Of a DNA stretch of 64,000 nucleotides, positions 33,230 through 45,989 are shown in pieces. The position numbers and the translations under genes are program-made. The number at the start of each line of letters is the position of its first letter. The stretch's first letter is position 1. This DNA comes from Rapana venosa (Eukaryota; Mollusca; Gastropoda; Neogastropoda; Muricidae), in NCBI GenBank assembly GCA_028751875.1, contig CM054144.1:25747475-25811474 (forward strand). Direction: 5' to 3'. The notes under the pieces were generated by a model. The model made no database searches. It was not told the origin of the DNA and saw only the letters and a list, made by a program, of their open reading frames with translations.

Positions 33230-36200
33230 TGTGAAAATTAAAACTGTTAAACTGCGAACATTAATTGGTGGATTGTGAACATTACAACTTGTGAAACAGA
33301 CTGGGAACATTACAACTTGTGGAATAGACTGGGAACATTACAACTGGTGAAACAGACTGGGAACATTACAACTGGTGAAACAGACTGGGAACATTACAAC
33401 TGGTGAAACCGACTGGGAACATTACAATGGTGAAACAGACTGGTAACATTACAACTAGGTGCGCAGACAAACAGAACGGTGAAACAGACAGTGAACATTA
33501 CAACCTGGTGAAACAGACTGGAACAATTACAACGTGGTAGAAACAGACTGGAACATTACAAATGTGGTGAAACAGACAGGAACTGGCAAAACAGACCTGA
33601 GGAAGCGAGAAATACACATTAGTGAAACTGAACTGGGAAACACACTACAATTGTGAATACAGACTGGAACACTACAACTGGTGAAACGACTGGAAACCAT
33701 TACAACTGGTGACAACAACTGTGAAACATTACAATATGTGGTGAAAACCAGAACTGGAACTGGTGAAACAGACTGGGAACATTACAGGACTGGTGAAACA
33801 GACTGGTAACTTATCAATTGGTAGAAACAGACTGGAACTTGCGAAACAGACTGAACATTACAAATAAGTAGAAACAGACTGGAGACATTACAACTGGCGA
33901 ACAGACGTGGAACATTACAACTGGTGAGAAACACAAAGACTGTGAACATTAAACTGGTGAAACAGACTGTGAACATTACAACTGGTGAAACAGACTGGGA
34001 ACATTACAACTGGTGAAACAGACTGGGAACATTACAACTGGTGAAACAGACTGGAACTGGTGAAACAGACTGGGAACATTACAACTGGTGAAACAGACTG
34101 GGAACATTACAACTGGTGAAACAGACTGGGAACATTACAATTGGTGAAACAGACTGGAACTGGCGAAACAGACTGGGAACATTACAATTGGTGAAACAAG
34201 ACTGTGGGAACATTACAACTGGTGAAACAGACTGCAACTGGTGAAACAGACTGGGACACTTACAACGGTGAAACAGACTGGGAACATTACAACTGTGAAG
34301 TAAACAGCACAGCAAACTGTGAAACAGACTGGGAAACATTACAACATAGGTGAAACAGACTGGAAACCGTTACACTGGTGAAAACAGACGGGAACATTAA
34401 AAAGATAGTCACAGGTGAAAACAGACTGGGAACAATACAACTGGTGAAAACAGACTGGGAACATTAAATATTGGTGAAACAACTGAACTGGTGAAACAGA
34501 CTGGGAACATTACCACTGTTGAAACAGACTGTGAACATTAAGAGACAACTGGTGAAACGGAGGAGCTGGTAACAGGCGAAACAGACATGGGAACATTACA
34601 ACTGGCGAAACAGACTGGTAACATTACAACTGTGTGAAACAGACGGAACTGGTAGAAACAGAATTGGGAACATTACTACTGGTGAAACAACAGACTGGGA
34701 AATTACAAACTGGTGAAACAGACTGGAACATTACAATTGGTGAAACAGTCTGGAACTGGCTGAAACCAAGACCTGGAACATTACAATTTGGTAAACAGAC
34801 TGGGAACCATTGCAAACTGTGAAACAGACTGGGAACATTAACAACTGGTGAATACAGACTGGGAACATTACAACTGGTGAAACAGACTGGGAACATTACA
34901 ATTGGTGAAACAGACTGGAACTGGTGAAACAGACTGGGAACATTACAACTGGTGAAACAGACTGGGAACATTACAATTGGTGAAACAGACTGGAACTGGC
35001 GAAACAGACTGGGAACATTACAATTGGTGAAACAGACTGGGAACATTACAACTGGCGAAACAGACTGGGAACATTACAACTGGTGAAACAGACTGTGAAC
35101 ATTACAACTGGTGAAACAGACTGGGAACATTACAACTGGTGAAACAGACTGGGAACATTACAACTGGTGAAACAGACTGGAACTGGTGAAACAGACTGGG
35201 AACATTACAACTGGTGAAACAGACTGGAAACATTACAACTGGTGAAACAGACTGGGAACATTACAATTGGTGAACAGACTGAACTGGCGAAACAGACTGG
35301 GAACATTACAGATAGGTGACAGAGACGAGGGAACATTACAACATGGTGAAACAGACTGTAAATATACAATGGTGAAACAGACTGGAAAATTACAACTGGT
35401 GAACACAGCCTGGGAACATTAACAATTGGTGAAACAGACTGGAACTGGTGGAACATACTGGAACTTACAACTAGGTGAAACAGACTGGGAACATTACAAT
35501 AGGTGAAACAGACTGGAACTACTCGCAAACAGCCACTGGCAACATTACACTGGTGAAAGACAGACTGATCAAATTACAACTGCTAAACAGACGTGGGAAC
35601 ATTAACTGGGAAACGAGACTGGGAACATTACAACTGGTGAAAAGACTGTGAACATTACAACTAGGTGAAACAGACTGTGAAACATTACAACTGGTTTGGT
35701 GAAACAGACTGGGAATATTACAAATGGTGGCAACAGACTGGAAACTGGCAGAAACATACTGGGAACATCCACAATTGTGCGGTGAAACATACTGGGAACA
35801 TTACAACTTGTTGAAACCGACTGGGAACATTACAAACGTGGTGAAACAGGACAGGGAACATTACAACTGGTGAAACAGACTGGAACTGGTGAAAACAACT
35901 GACTGGGAACATTACAATCTGATGAAACAGACTGGAACTGCGAAACAACTGGAACATTACATTGGTGAAACACAACTGGGAACATTACAACTGTCGAAAC
36001 AGACTGGAAACATTACAACTGTGAAACAGACTGGCACTCGGTGAAAAAGACTAGGGAGGAAAAATTACAAGCTGGTGAACAAACAGACTGGGGAACATTA
36101 AAACTGGTGAAACAGACTGCAACTGGTGAAACCGACTGGGAACATACAACTGAGGTGAAAGTCAGCCATGGGAACCTTTACACCTGTGGATACAGACTGG

Positions 36201-39200
36201 GAACATTACAATTGTTCGAAACACGACTGGAACTTGCGAAACAGACTGGGAACATTACATTGGTGAAACAGACTGGAGCATTACGAACTGGTGAAACAGC
36301 TTGGAACATTCCACTGTGTGAAACAGACTGGGAACATTACAACTGGTGAAACAGACTTGGGAACATTACAATCTTGGTGAAACAGACTTGAACTGGTGAC
36401 ACAGACTGGGAACGATTACAACTGCTGGAAACACACACAGCCAGGAACATTACAATTGGTGAAACGGTAATCAGACTGGAACTGGCGAAACAGACTGGGA
36501 AACATTAAAATAGTTGCTCGAAGCAGCCAGATGAAGATACAACTGGCGAAACAGACTGGAAGCATTTACAACTGGTGAAACACACTGGAACAGGGGAAGA
36601 CAGACTGGGAACATTACAACAGTGAAACAGACCAGGGGAACATTACAACTGGTGGAAGACAACTGGGAACGAGTTACAATATTTGGGTGAAACAGAACTG
36701 GAACTGTCGAAACAGACTGGGAACATTACAAATGGTGAAACAGACTGGTGAACATTATACCACTGGTGAAGGTGAAACAGACTGGGAACATTAAACAACA
36801 GGTGAAACAGACTGGGAACAGTTACAATCGGTGAAATAGACAGGACTGGTTAAACTGGTGAAACAGACAGGTAACATTATAACTGGTCGCAACCCGACAG
36901 GAACATTACAACTGGTGAAATCAGACTGGAACTAGGGCGAAACAGGACTGGGAACATTACAATAGGGTGAAAACAGACTGGGAAACCTTAACAAACTGTC
37001 GAAACATACTGATCATTACAACTGGTGAAACAGACCTGGGAACATTACAACTGGTGAAACAGACGTGAAAATTAACAACTGGAGTGAAAACAGACCTGGG
37101 AACTTGTCAAACTGTTGAAACAGACTGGGAACATTACAACTGGTGAAACAGACATGGTAACTGGTGACACAGACTGGGAAATTACAACTTGTGAAACAGA
37201 CTAAGAACATTAACAACTGGTGAAACAGGACTGTGAACTTTAACAATTGGTGAAACAGACTGGAACTGCGAAACAGCCTGGGAACATTACAATTTGGTGA
37301 ATAACAGACTGGGAACATTACAACTGGTGAAAACAACTGGGAAACATTACAACTGTTGAAACAGACTGGAACATGACAATTGGTGATACAGACAGAACTG
37401 GTGAAACACCTGGAACATTACAACTGTGAAACTGACTGGGAAAACATTACAAATGGTGAAAACAGAGAGTGGAACTGGTCGAAACAGACTGGTAACATTA
37501 CAATTGTTGAAACAGACAGGGAACATTACAACAGGCGAAACAGACTGGGAACATTACAAATGGTGAAACAGACTGGAACTGCTTAAACCCGACTGGACAT
37601 TACATATGCAGGAAATAGACGGAACGTGGCGAAACAGACTGGTAACAGTACAATTGGTGAAACAGACAGGAAACATACAACTGGTGAAAACAGACAGGGA
37701 ACATTACAACTGGATGAAACAGACTGGGAATCATTACACAATTGGGTCTGAAACAGACTGGAACTTGTGAAACAGACTGGGAACAATACAATTGGTGGAA
37801 ACAGAACTGTGAACATACAACAGGTGAAACAGACTGGAACATTACAACTGTGACAACAGACTGGAACGATTACAATAGTGTGAAACAACAGGGAACCTTC
37901 AACAATATGGTGAAACAGACTGGAACTGGTGAAACGAGAGACTGGGAACATTACAACTGGAAGAATACAGAATGTGATCATTCTACGAACTGGTGAAACA
38001 AGACTGGGAACATTACAACTGAGTGAAAACAGACTGGGAAACATACAACTGTGTGAAGACAGAGCACGACTGGAACTGGTGAAACAGACTTGGGAACATT
38101 ACAACAGGTGAAACAGACACGGGCACAAAATTACAAATGGTGAAACATGAACTGGAAACTGGCGAAACAGACATGGAGGAACATTACATTGGTTGAAACA
38201 GACAGGGAACATTACAACTGGGTGAAACAGACTGGGCGCACATTACAGACTGTGAAAACAGACTGGAACATTACAACGTGGTGAAACAGACTGGCAACTG
38301 GTGAAAACAGACTGGTAACCTTACAACTGGGAAACAGACTAGGGAACAATTACAATGGCTGAAACAGACTGCAACTGGCGATAAACAGTACTGGGAAACA
38401 TAACAATTGTGAAACAGAGATCTAGAGGGACACATTACAACTGGACCAAACGAAACTGAGAGAACATTACAACTGGTGGAACAGACATGTGAACGGTAAA
38501 CAGACTGTGACATTAACAACTGCGCGTGAATACAGAACTAGGAACATACAATTGGAGAAACAGAGACTGGAACTGGCGAAACACGACGGGAACAATACAA
38601 TTGGGTGAAACCATAACTGGGAAACATTACAAAACAGGTGAAACACCCAGACTGGAACCATTACAAACTGAGAGAAACCAGACTGGGACATAACAAACTG
38701 GTTAAACAGACTGAGCGAACATAACCAATTGCGGGTGACAACAGAAGACTGGAAACTGACTCGAAACAGACTGGGAACATTATATCAGGTGAAACAGACT
38801 GGGAACATTACAACTTGGTGAAAGCAGACTGGAACGACTGGCGACAACAGACTGGGAACATTACAAAATGGTGAAACAAACTGTGAACATTACAACAACT
38901 GGCGAAACCACGACTGGAACATTATAAACTGGCTGAAACAGACTGGGAACAAATTACAACAGGTGAATACAGATTATGTGAACATTACACAACTGGTGAA
39001 ACAGACTGGGAACCATTACACCTGTGAAACAGACTGGGAACATTACAATCTGGAGTGAACAGACTGGAATCTGGTGAAACAGAACTGGGTAACATTACCA
39101 ACCGCGTGAGACAACCAGACTGGGAACCATTACAACTGGTAAAACAGATGGGAACCATTCACAATTAGGTGAAACAGAAACTGGAACTCAAGGCGAAACA

Positions 39201-42004
39201 GAACTGGAACATACAATTGTGAAGACAGAATGGCGAACATAACAACGTGAAAACAACACTGGGAACATTACACTGGTGAAACAGACTGGGAACATGACAA
39301 TTGGTGAAACAGACTGGAACTGGCGTGAAACAGACTTGAGGGAACATTACAACGGTGAAATTGAGACTGGGAACATTACATGATGAAACAGACACTTGAA
39401 CTGTCAGAAAACAGACGTGGGAACATTAACAATGGAGGAGAAACAGACTGATGAACATTACAACTGGCGAGAACAAACGACATGGGAACATTACATACTG
39501 CTGTAAACAGACTGGAACTGGTTGAAACAGATGACTGGGAACATTACAACTGTGAAACAGACTGGAACATTACCACTGGTGAAACAGACTGGGACAACAT
39601 TACAAATGCTGAAATAGAACTGGAACTGCGAAAACAGACTGGGAACATTACAAATGTTGAAACAGTACTGGGAACCAATTACAAACTGGTAGAAACAGAC
39701 TGGGAACGATAACACTGGTGAAAAACAGCCTGGGAACATAACAAATGGTGCAAACAAAAGAACAGGAACTTGCGACAACAGACCTGGGAACCTTTCAATT
39801 GGCGAAACAGACTGGGAACATTACAACTATGTTGAAACAGAACTGGGAACAATTACAATTATGGTGAAACAACTTGGAACATTACAACCGGTGACCAGAC
39901 AAGACTATATTGCGGGAACATATACAAATTAGGTGAAACAGACTTGAGAGAACAGGTGAAAACAACGTGGGGAACATTACAAAACTGGTGAAACACAGAC
40001 TGCGGGAACATTACAATTGAGGTGAAACAGACTGGAACTGGCGCAACAGCGACTGGGAACATACAATTGAGTGAAAACACAAGAACAGGGAAGCAATTCA
40101 CAACTGGCGTACACAGACTGGGACCATTACAACTGGTGAACACAGACCGGAACTGCCGATCTGAAGACAAGACTTAGGAACATTACATTGACTAGGGTGA
40201 ACAACAGACTGGGAACATTACAATGGTTAAACAGACTGCAACTGTGAAAACAGACCTGGGAACATATAAAACTGGCGAAACAGACTGGGAACAATACAAT
40301 TGTGTGAAACAGACTGGGAGCATTACAACGGTTGAAGGAGCCGACTGGAACATTACAACTGGAAACAAAACCCAGGGAAAACATTACAACTGGTGGTAAA
40401 CACAGACTGGTAACATTACATACTGTAGAAAACAGACTGGGAGACATTACAATTGAGATGACGCCAGACTGGAACCACATACCGAAACAGCGACAGGGAT
40501 ACATGTAAAACTGGTGAAGACAGACTGGAACATTACAACTGGTGAAACAGACTGGGAACATTACAACATGGTGAAACAGACTGGACATTACAACAGGTAA
40601 AACAGACAGGGAACATTACAACCTGGTGAAACAGACTTGGGGAACATTACAACTGGGTGAAACAGACTGGAACTGGCGAAACAAGGACTGGGAGCGACTT
40701 ACAACTGTTGTAACAGACTGGAACATTACCGGGAGCAGGTGACGACATGACTGGGAACATTTACAATAGGGTGCAACCAGACTGGAACCTGCAAAACACA
40801 TGACTGGACATTACAAACTGGTGAAACTAGACTGGGAACCGTTACAACTGGTGAAACAGACTGAGGGAACATTACTACTGGTGAAACAGACCTGGGGACA
40901 AGTGACAACTGTGTGAAACAGACTGGGAACATTACAAATTGGTGAAACAGACGGAACTTGTGAACAAGACTGGTAAGCAATACAAGTTGGTGAAACAGAA
41001 CTGTGTGGAAAAAAACATTGACAACAGGTAGAAACAGACTGGGAACATACAACTAGGTGAAATTACAGACTGGAACATTACAATTGGTTAAACAGACTGG
41101 AACTGTGAACAAAGACTGGGAAACAATTACTATTGGTGAAACTAGACTGGTGAACATTACAACAGGTGAAACAACTGGGAAACAATACAACTGGTGAAAC
41201 AGACTGGGAACATTACAATTGGTGAAACAGACTGAACTGGTGACACAGACTGGGAAACATTACAATATGGAGAAACAGACAGGAACATTACAATTGGGCG
41301 AAACAGACTGGAACTGTGAAACATGACAGGGATCGAGTTACAACTGGTGAAGACAGACAGGAGACATATACAATATAGTTGAAGACACATACTGAGAACT
41401 TAGCGAAGACAGACTGGGGAACATTAACGAAATGGAGTGAAACAGACTGGGAACATTACAACAGGGCCCAAACATACAGGAACATTACAAACTGGTGAAA
41501 CCGTGACTGGAAGCTGGTGAAAAGACTGAGGAACATACACTGGATGAAACAGTACCTTAATAGGGAACATTTACAACACTGGTGTACACACAGACTAGGA
41601 ACAACTACGAATTTGTAGAAACAGACCTGGAACAGGCGAAACATACTGGAACATATACAAATTGGTATAAACAGCTGGGTAACATTACATAATTACAACT
41701 GGTGAAACCGACTGAAAACATTAGCAACGTGTTAAACATGACTGTGAACATTACACTAGGTTGAAACAGACTTGGAACATTACATTTGGTGAACAGACTG
41801 AACTGCTAGAAACCGACTGGCGAACATTATAACGTGGTGAAACAGACAGGAACATTACACTGGTGAAACAGACAGGAACTGGCGAATACCGACTGGGAAC
41901 ATTACAATTGGTGAAACAGACTGGGAACATTACAGACAGGCGAAAACAGGACTGGGAACATTATAACTTGTGGTGAAAACATGACTGTGTAACAGGGAGT
42001 CCGA

Positions 42005-42425
42005 ACTGGTGATACAAGACCTGGTGTAGGAGACAGTAGGCTACTGTGGTGAAACAGAGGCTGTGGTGTGCACCGGTTAGCGGAGAGCAGAGATCAGTGA
42101 GGGGCAGGGGCCAGGGTATATGTTAACTCAGATAGCACATGATCAAGGTAGAAAGGCACTCTGTCAGAGCAGTGGGAAACATCGCAGGAGTATGTGAGGC
42201 GCACAGGGGGACGCATACTCATAGAGGTATCACGACGACAGACACTTTCAGACGAGAAACAATTAGGCAGTACGAAAGCACGACAGATAACATGGTAGAG
42301 CCCGAAAATACACTATGCATCTCGGTCTACAAATCACGCACTTGGCACTCATCTTATCTACGTCCATCTGACTGATCTCTCACACTCGTGGACTCTGCGT
42401 CAGCGACACAAAATAATAACCACGT
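42005..42425. other. Non-repetitive insert inside the satellite
   Basis: About 400 bp has no trace of the 28-bp unit. Array sequence stops near GGGAGTCCGAACTGGTGATA and resumes near CCACGTGAAACAGACAG. There is no terminal repeat, poly-A or coding signal that would mark a transposon. Confidence 0.6.
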
Positions 42426-44720
42426 GAAACAGACAGAACTGGTGAAACTGACTGTGTGAAACATAACAACTGGTGAAATAGTACTTGGAACATTACATTT
42501 GGTGAAACAGACTGGAACTGGCGAAACAGACTTGGAACAATTTACAATTGGTGAACAGCTGTGAACATTACAAACTGCGAAAGCAGACTGGAACATCCAA
42601 ATGTGAAACAGACTGAACGTGGTGAAACGAGACTGGGAACATTAAAACTGGTGAAACAGTACCAGGGAACATTACAACTGGTGAAACAGTACGGGAACAT
42701 ACAATTGCTGGGGAAAATAGACTGGACTGGTGAAACAGCACTGGAACATTACAATTGAGAAACAGACAGGAGGAACATTACAACAGGTGATGACAGACTG
42801 GGAACATTACAACTGGTGAAACAGCTGTGAACATACAATTGGTGAAACAGACAGTGAACAGCGAAACAGACTGGGAACATTACAATTGGTGAAACAGACT
42901 GGGAACATTACAACTGGTGAAACAGACTGGGAACATTACAACTGGTGAAACAGACTGGGAACATTACAACTGGTGAAACAGACTGGGAACATTACAATTG
43001 GTGAAACAGACTGGAACTGGTGAAACAGACTGGGAACTTTACAACTGGTGAAACAGACTGGGAACATTACAATTGGTGAAACAGACTGGAACTGGCGAAA
43101 CAACTGGAACGATTACACTTGAAGAAACACCACTGGGAACATTAACAACTGGCGAAACAGACTGGTTAACATTACAAAACTGGTGAAGGAACAGACTGGA
43201 ACTGGTGAAAAAGACTGGGAACATTACACTGTAAACAGACTGGGAACATGGGTGTGAAACTGGGTTGAAACAGACTGCAACTGGTGAAACAGACTGGGAA
43301 CATTAACAACTGGCGAAACAGACTGTGAACATTACAATTGGTGAAACAGACTGGGAGCATTACATACTGTGAAACAAGACTGGGAAAATACAATCTAGAA
43401 ACAGACTGGGGGGAACATTACAACTGGTTGAAACCGACTGGAACATTACAACTGGTGAAACAGACGGAACATTACAATTGGTGAAACAGACTGAACTGAG
43501 GCGAAGACAGACAGGGAACATTACAATTGGTGAAACAGACTGGGAACATTACAACTGGCGAAACAGACTGGGAACATTACAACTGGTGAAACAGACTGTG
43601 AACATTACAACTGGTGAAACAGACTGTGAACATTACAACTGGTGAAACAGACTGGGAACATTACAACTGGTGAAACAGACTGGGAACATTACAACTGGTG
43701 AAACAGACTGGAACTGGCGAAACAGACTGGGAACATTACAACTGGTGAAACAGACTGGGAACATTACAACTGGTGAAACAGACTGGGAACATTACAATTG
43801 GTGAAACAGACTGGAACTGGCGAAACAGACTGGGAACATTACAATTGGTGAAACAGACTGGGAACATTACAACTGGTGAAACAGACTGGGAACATTACAA
43901 CTGGTGAAACAGACTGGGAACATTACAACTGGTGAAACAGACTGGGAACATTACAATTGGTGAAACAGACTGGAACTGGTGAAACAGACTGGGAACATTA
44001 CAACTGGTGAAACAGACTGGGAACATTACAATTGGTGAAACAGACTGGAACTGGCGAAACAGACTGGGAACATTACAATTGGTGAAACAGACTGGGAACA
44101 TTACAACTGGTGAAACAGACTGGGAACATTACAACTGGTGAAACAGACTGGGAACATTACAAAACTGTTGAAAACAACTGTGAACATTACAGACTGGTGA
44201 AACAGACTGGGAACATTACAACTGGTTACACAGACTGAGGAAACATTACAACTGGTGAAAACAGAACTGAGAACTGGCCAAACAACTGGGAACATTACAT
44301 ACTGGTGAAACAGACTGGGAACATTACAATTGGTGAAACAGACTGGAACTGGCGAAACAGACTGGGAACATTACAATTGGTGAAACAGACTGGGAACATT
44401 ACAACTGGTGAAACAGACTGGGAACATTACAACTGGTGAAACAGACTGGGAACATTACAACTGGTGAAACAGACTGGGAACATTACAATTGGTGAAACAG
44501 ACTGGAACTGGTGAAACAGACTGGGAACATTACAACTGGTGAAACAGACTGGGAACATTACAATTGGTGAAACAGACTGGAACTGGCGAAACAGACTGGG
44601 AACATTACAATTGGTGAAACAGACTGGGAACATTAGAACTATGGCGAAACAGACTGGAACAATTACAACTGTGAAACATACTGGGAAACATTCACAACTG
44701 GTGAAACAGACCGTGAACAT

Positions 44721-44753
44721 TAGCGGGGGGGTGGGGGGGGGGGGGGGGGGGGC
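44721..44753. repeat. G-homopolymer inside the satellite
   Basis: A run of about 30 G interrupted by one T follows GAACATTAGC and replaces the expected TACAACTGG. It could form G-quadruplexes or be a sequencing artefact. Confidence 0.7.
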
Positions 44754-44865
44754 AACTGGTGAAACAGACTGTGAACATTACAACTGGTGAAACAGAATGG
44801 GAACATTACAAGTGGTGAAACAGACTGGGAACATTACAATTGGTGGACTGTGAACATGGTGAAAC

Positions 44866-45180
44866 TGGTGGACCGTGAACATTGAACTATTTGAACATTA
44901 CAACCGATGAACTCTGTGAATATTATAACTGGTGGGCTGTCTATACGGTATAACTGTGTGTAATACTGGGTGAAAAATAACCCGTGGGACAGTCCTGAAC
45001 ATTATGATTACGTTACCCTGTTAACAATGCATACCAGTGGACTGTGTAGTCCCCCCCCCCCCATTAAAAAGGGGACCATGGGAACATTATGACTCTGAAG
45101 GTGTGGCAGAATGATGTGATGGATGTGTTAACGTTTATAAACCAGTGTGTAACCGTGCAAGCGTTTTACGACTTGATAGA
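44866..45180. repeat. Transition zone, right side of the satellite
   Basis: Degenerate words such as GGTGGACTGTGAACAT and GATGAACTCTGTGAATAT link the 28-bp array to the 50-bp array, mirroring 33180-33300 on the left. A C12 run lies at 45051-45062. Confidence 0.6.
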
Positions 45181-45989
45181 ACTGTGTGAACATTTGTAAA
45201 GTGATAGATAGTGTGAAACTATAATGGAATGACTGTGTGTACATTGTAACTGATAAACTGTGTGAACATTGCAATTGATAAACCATGTGAACATTAAATG
45301 ACATAGGCTTATTCTGCGAACACAAACTGATAATTATAGTGTGTACACATTTAAATGATTTACTATGCGAACATAAGCTGATTATTATACTGTGTGAACA
45401 TGAAATGACATATTCTTTGAACATAACAGAAAATAGTGTTTACAGACGGTGTGACCATTAAATGTGTATACTTAAGGATTAAACCTAACCTGATAATTAT
45501 TACCTGTAGTGAACACAAATGACAAACTAACTGTGGAACATATCAAGCTAACAATTATACCGGTTTGAACACTAAACAATATACTATGTGAACATAGAAC
45601 TGATAAAAATACACTGTGGTAGAACATTAAATATATTATGACAATAAATACTGTTGAACATTAAATGATATATAAGCAGAAGCTGAAAATTTATGCAGTG
45701 GAAGCATTACACGAAATACTATGTGAACAAAGGCAAATAATTATAGCTGTGGCGAACATAAAATAGGGCATACTATGTTAAACATAACCCGATGATTTTA
45801 CCTAAGTGAGCATAAAATGACATCGCTATGTCAGCATAAGCGGAAATTATACAGGTAAAACATTAAATGGCATACTATGTGAACATAATCTGATAAATAA
45901 TACTGCTGGGACATGCAACGATTTTACTATGTGAACATAATGCTGAAAATTGTTCTGTGTGAATATAAACGATATAAAATTTGAACATG
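45181..45989. repeat. 50-bp satellite array, middle arm
   Basis: Repeated GTGTGAACATTAAATGA and GAACATAAGCTGAT words at roughly 25-bp spacing, more diverged than the left arm. It ends at the 3' end of the LINE. Confidence 0.8.

Larger units (their letters stand above)
33230..44865. repeat. 11.6-kb satellite, 28-bp and 19-bp units with 234-bp higher-order repeat
   Basis: The long unit is GAAACAGACTGG + GAACATTAC + AACTGGT (28 bp). A short variant lacks the middle GAACATTAC (19 bp). In clean parts the order short, five long, short, two long gives a 234-bp higher-order repeat, seen between equivalent short units at 42852-43086, 43811-44045 and 44343-44577. Clean stretches (about 34840-35260 and 43520-44640) alternate with stretches full of single-base indels (about 35300-42850). 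Minus-strand frames reading PVCFTSCNVPSLFHQ are a by-product of the unit. Confidence 0.95.

Noticed and set aside
34079..44720. Minus-strand open frames reading PVCFTSCNVPSLFHQ repeats
   Set aside because: The 28-bp unit has no stop on this strand, so frames stay open by construction; they break wherever an indel occurs. No start context or non-repeat domain.
33230..44865. Array of 28-bp direct repeats resembling a CRISPR array
   Set aside because: Units are contiguous with no unique spacers, there are no cas genes, and the context is an animal genome. It is a satellite.
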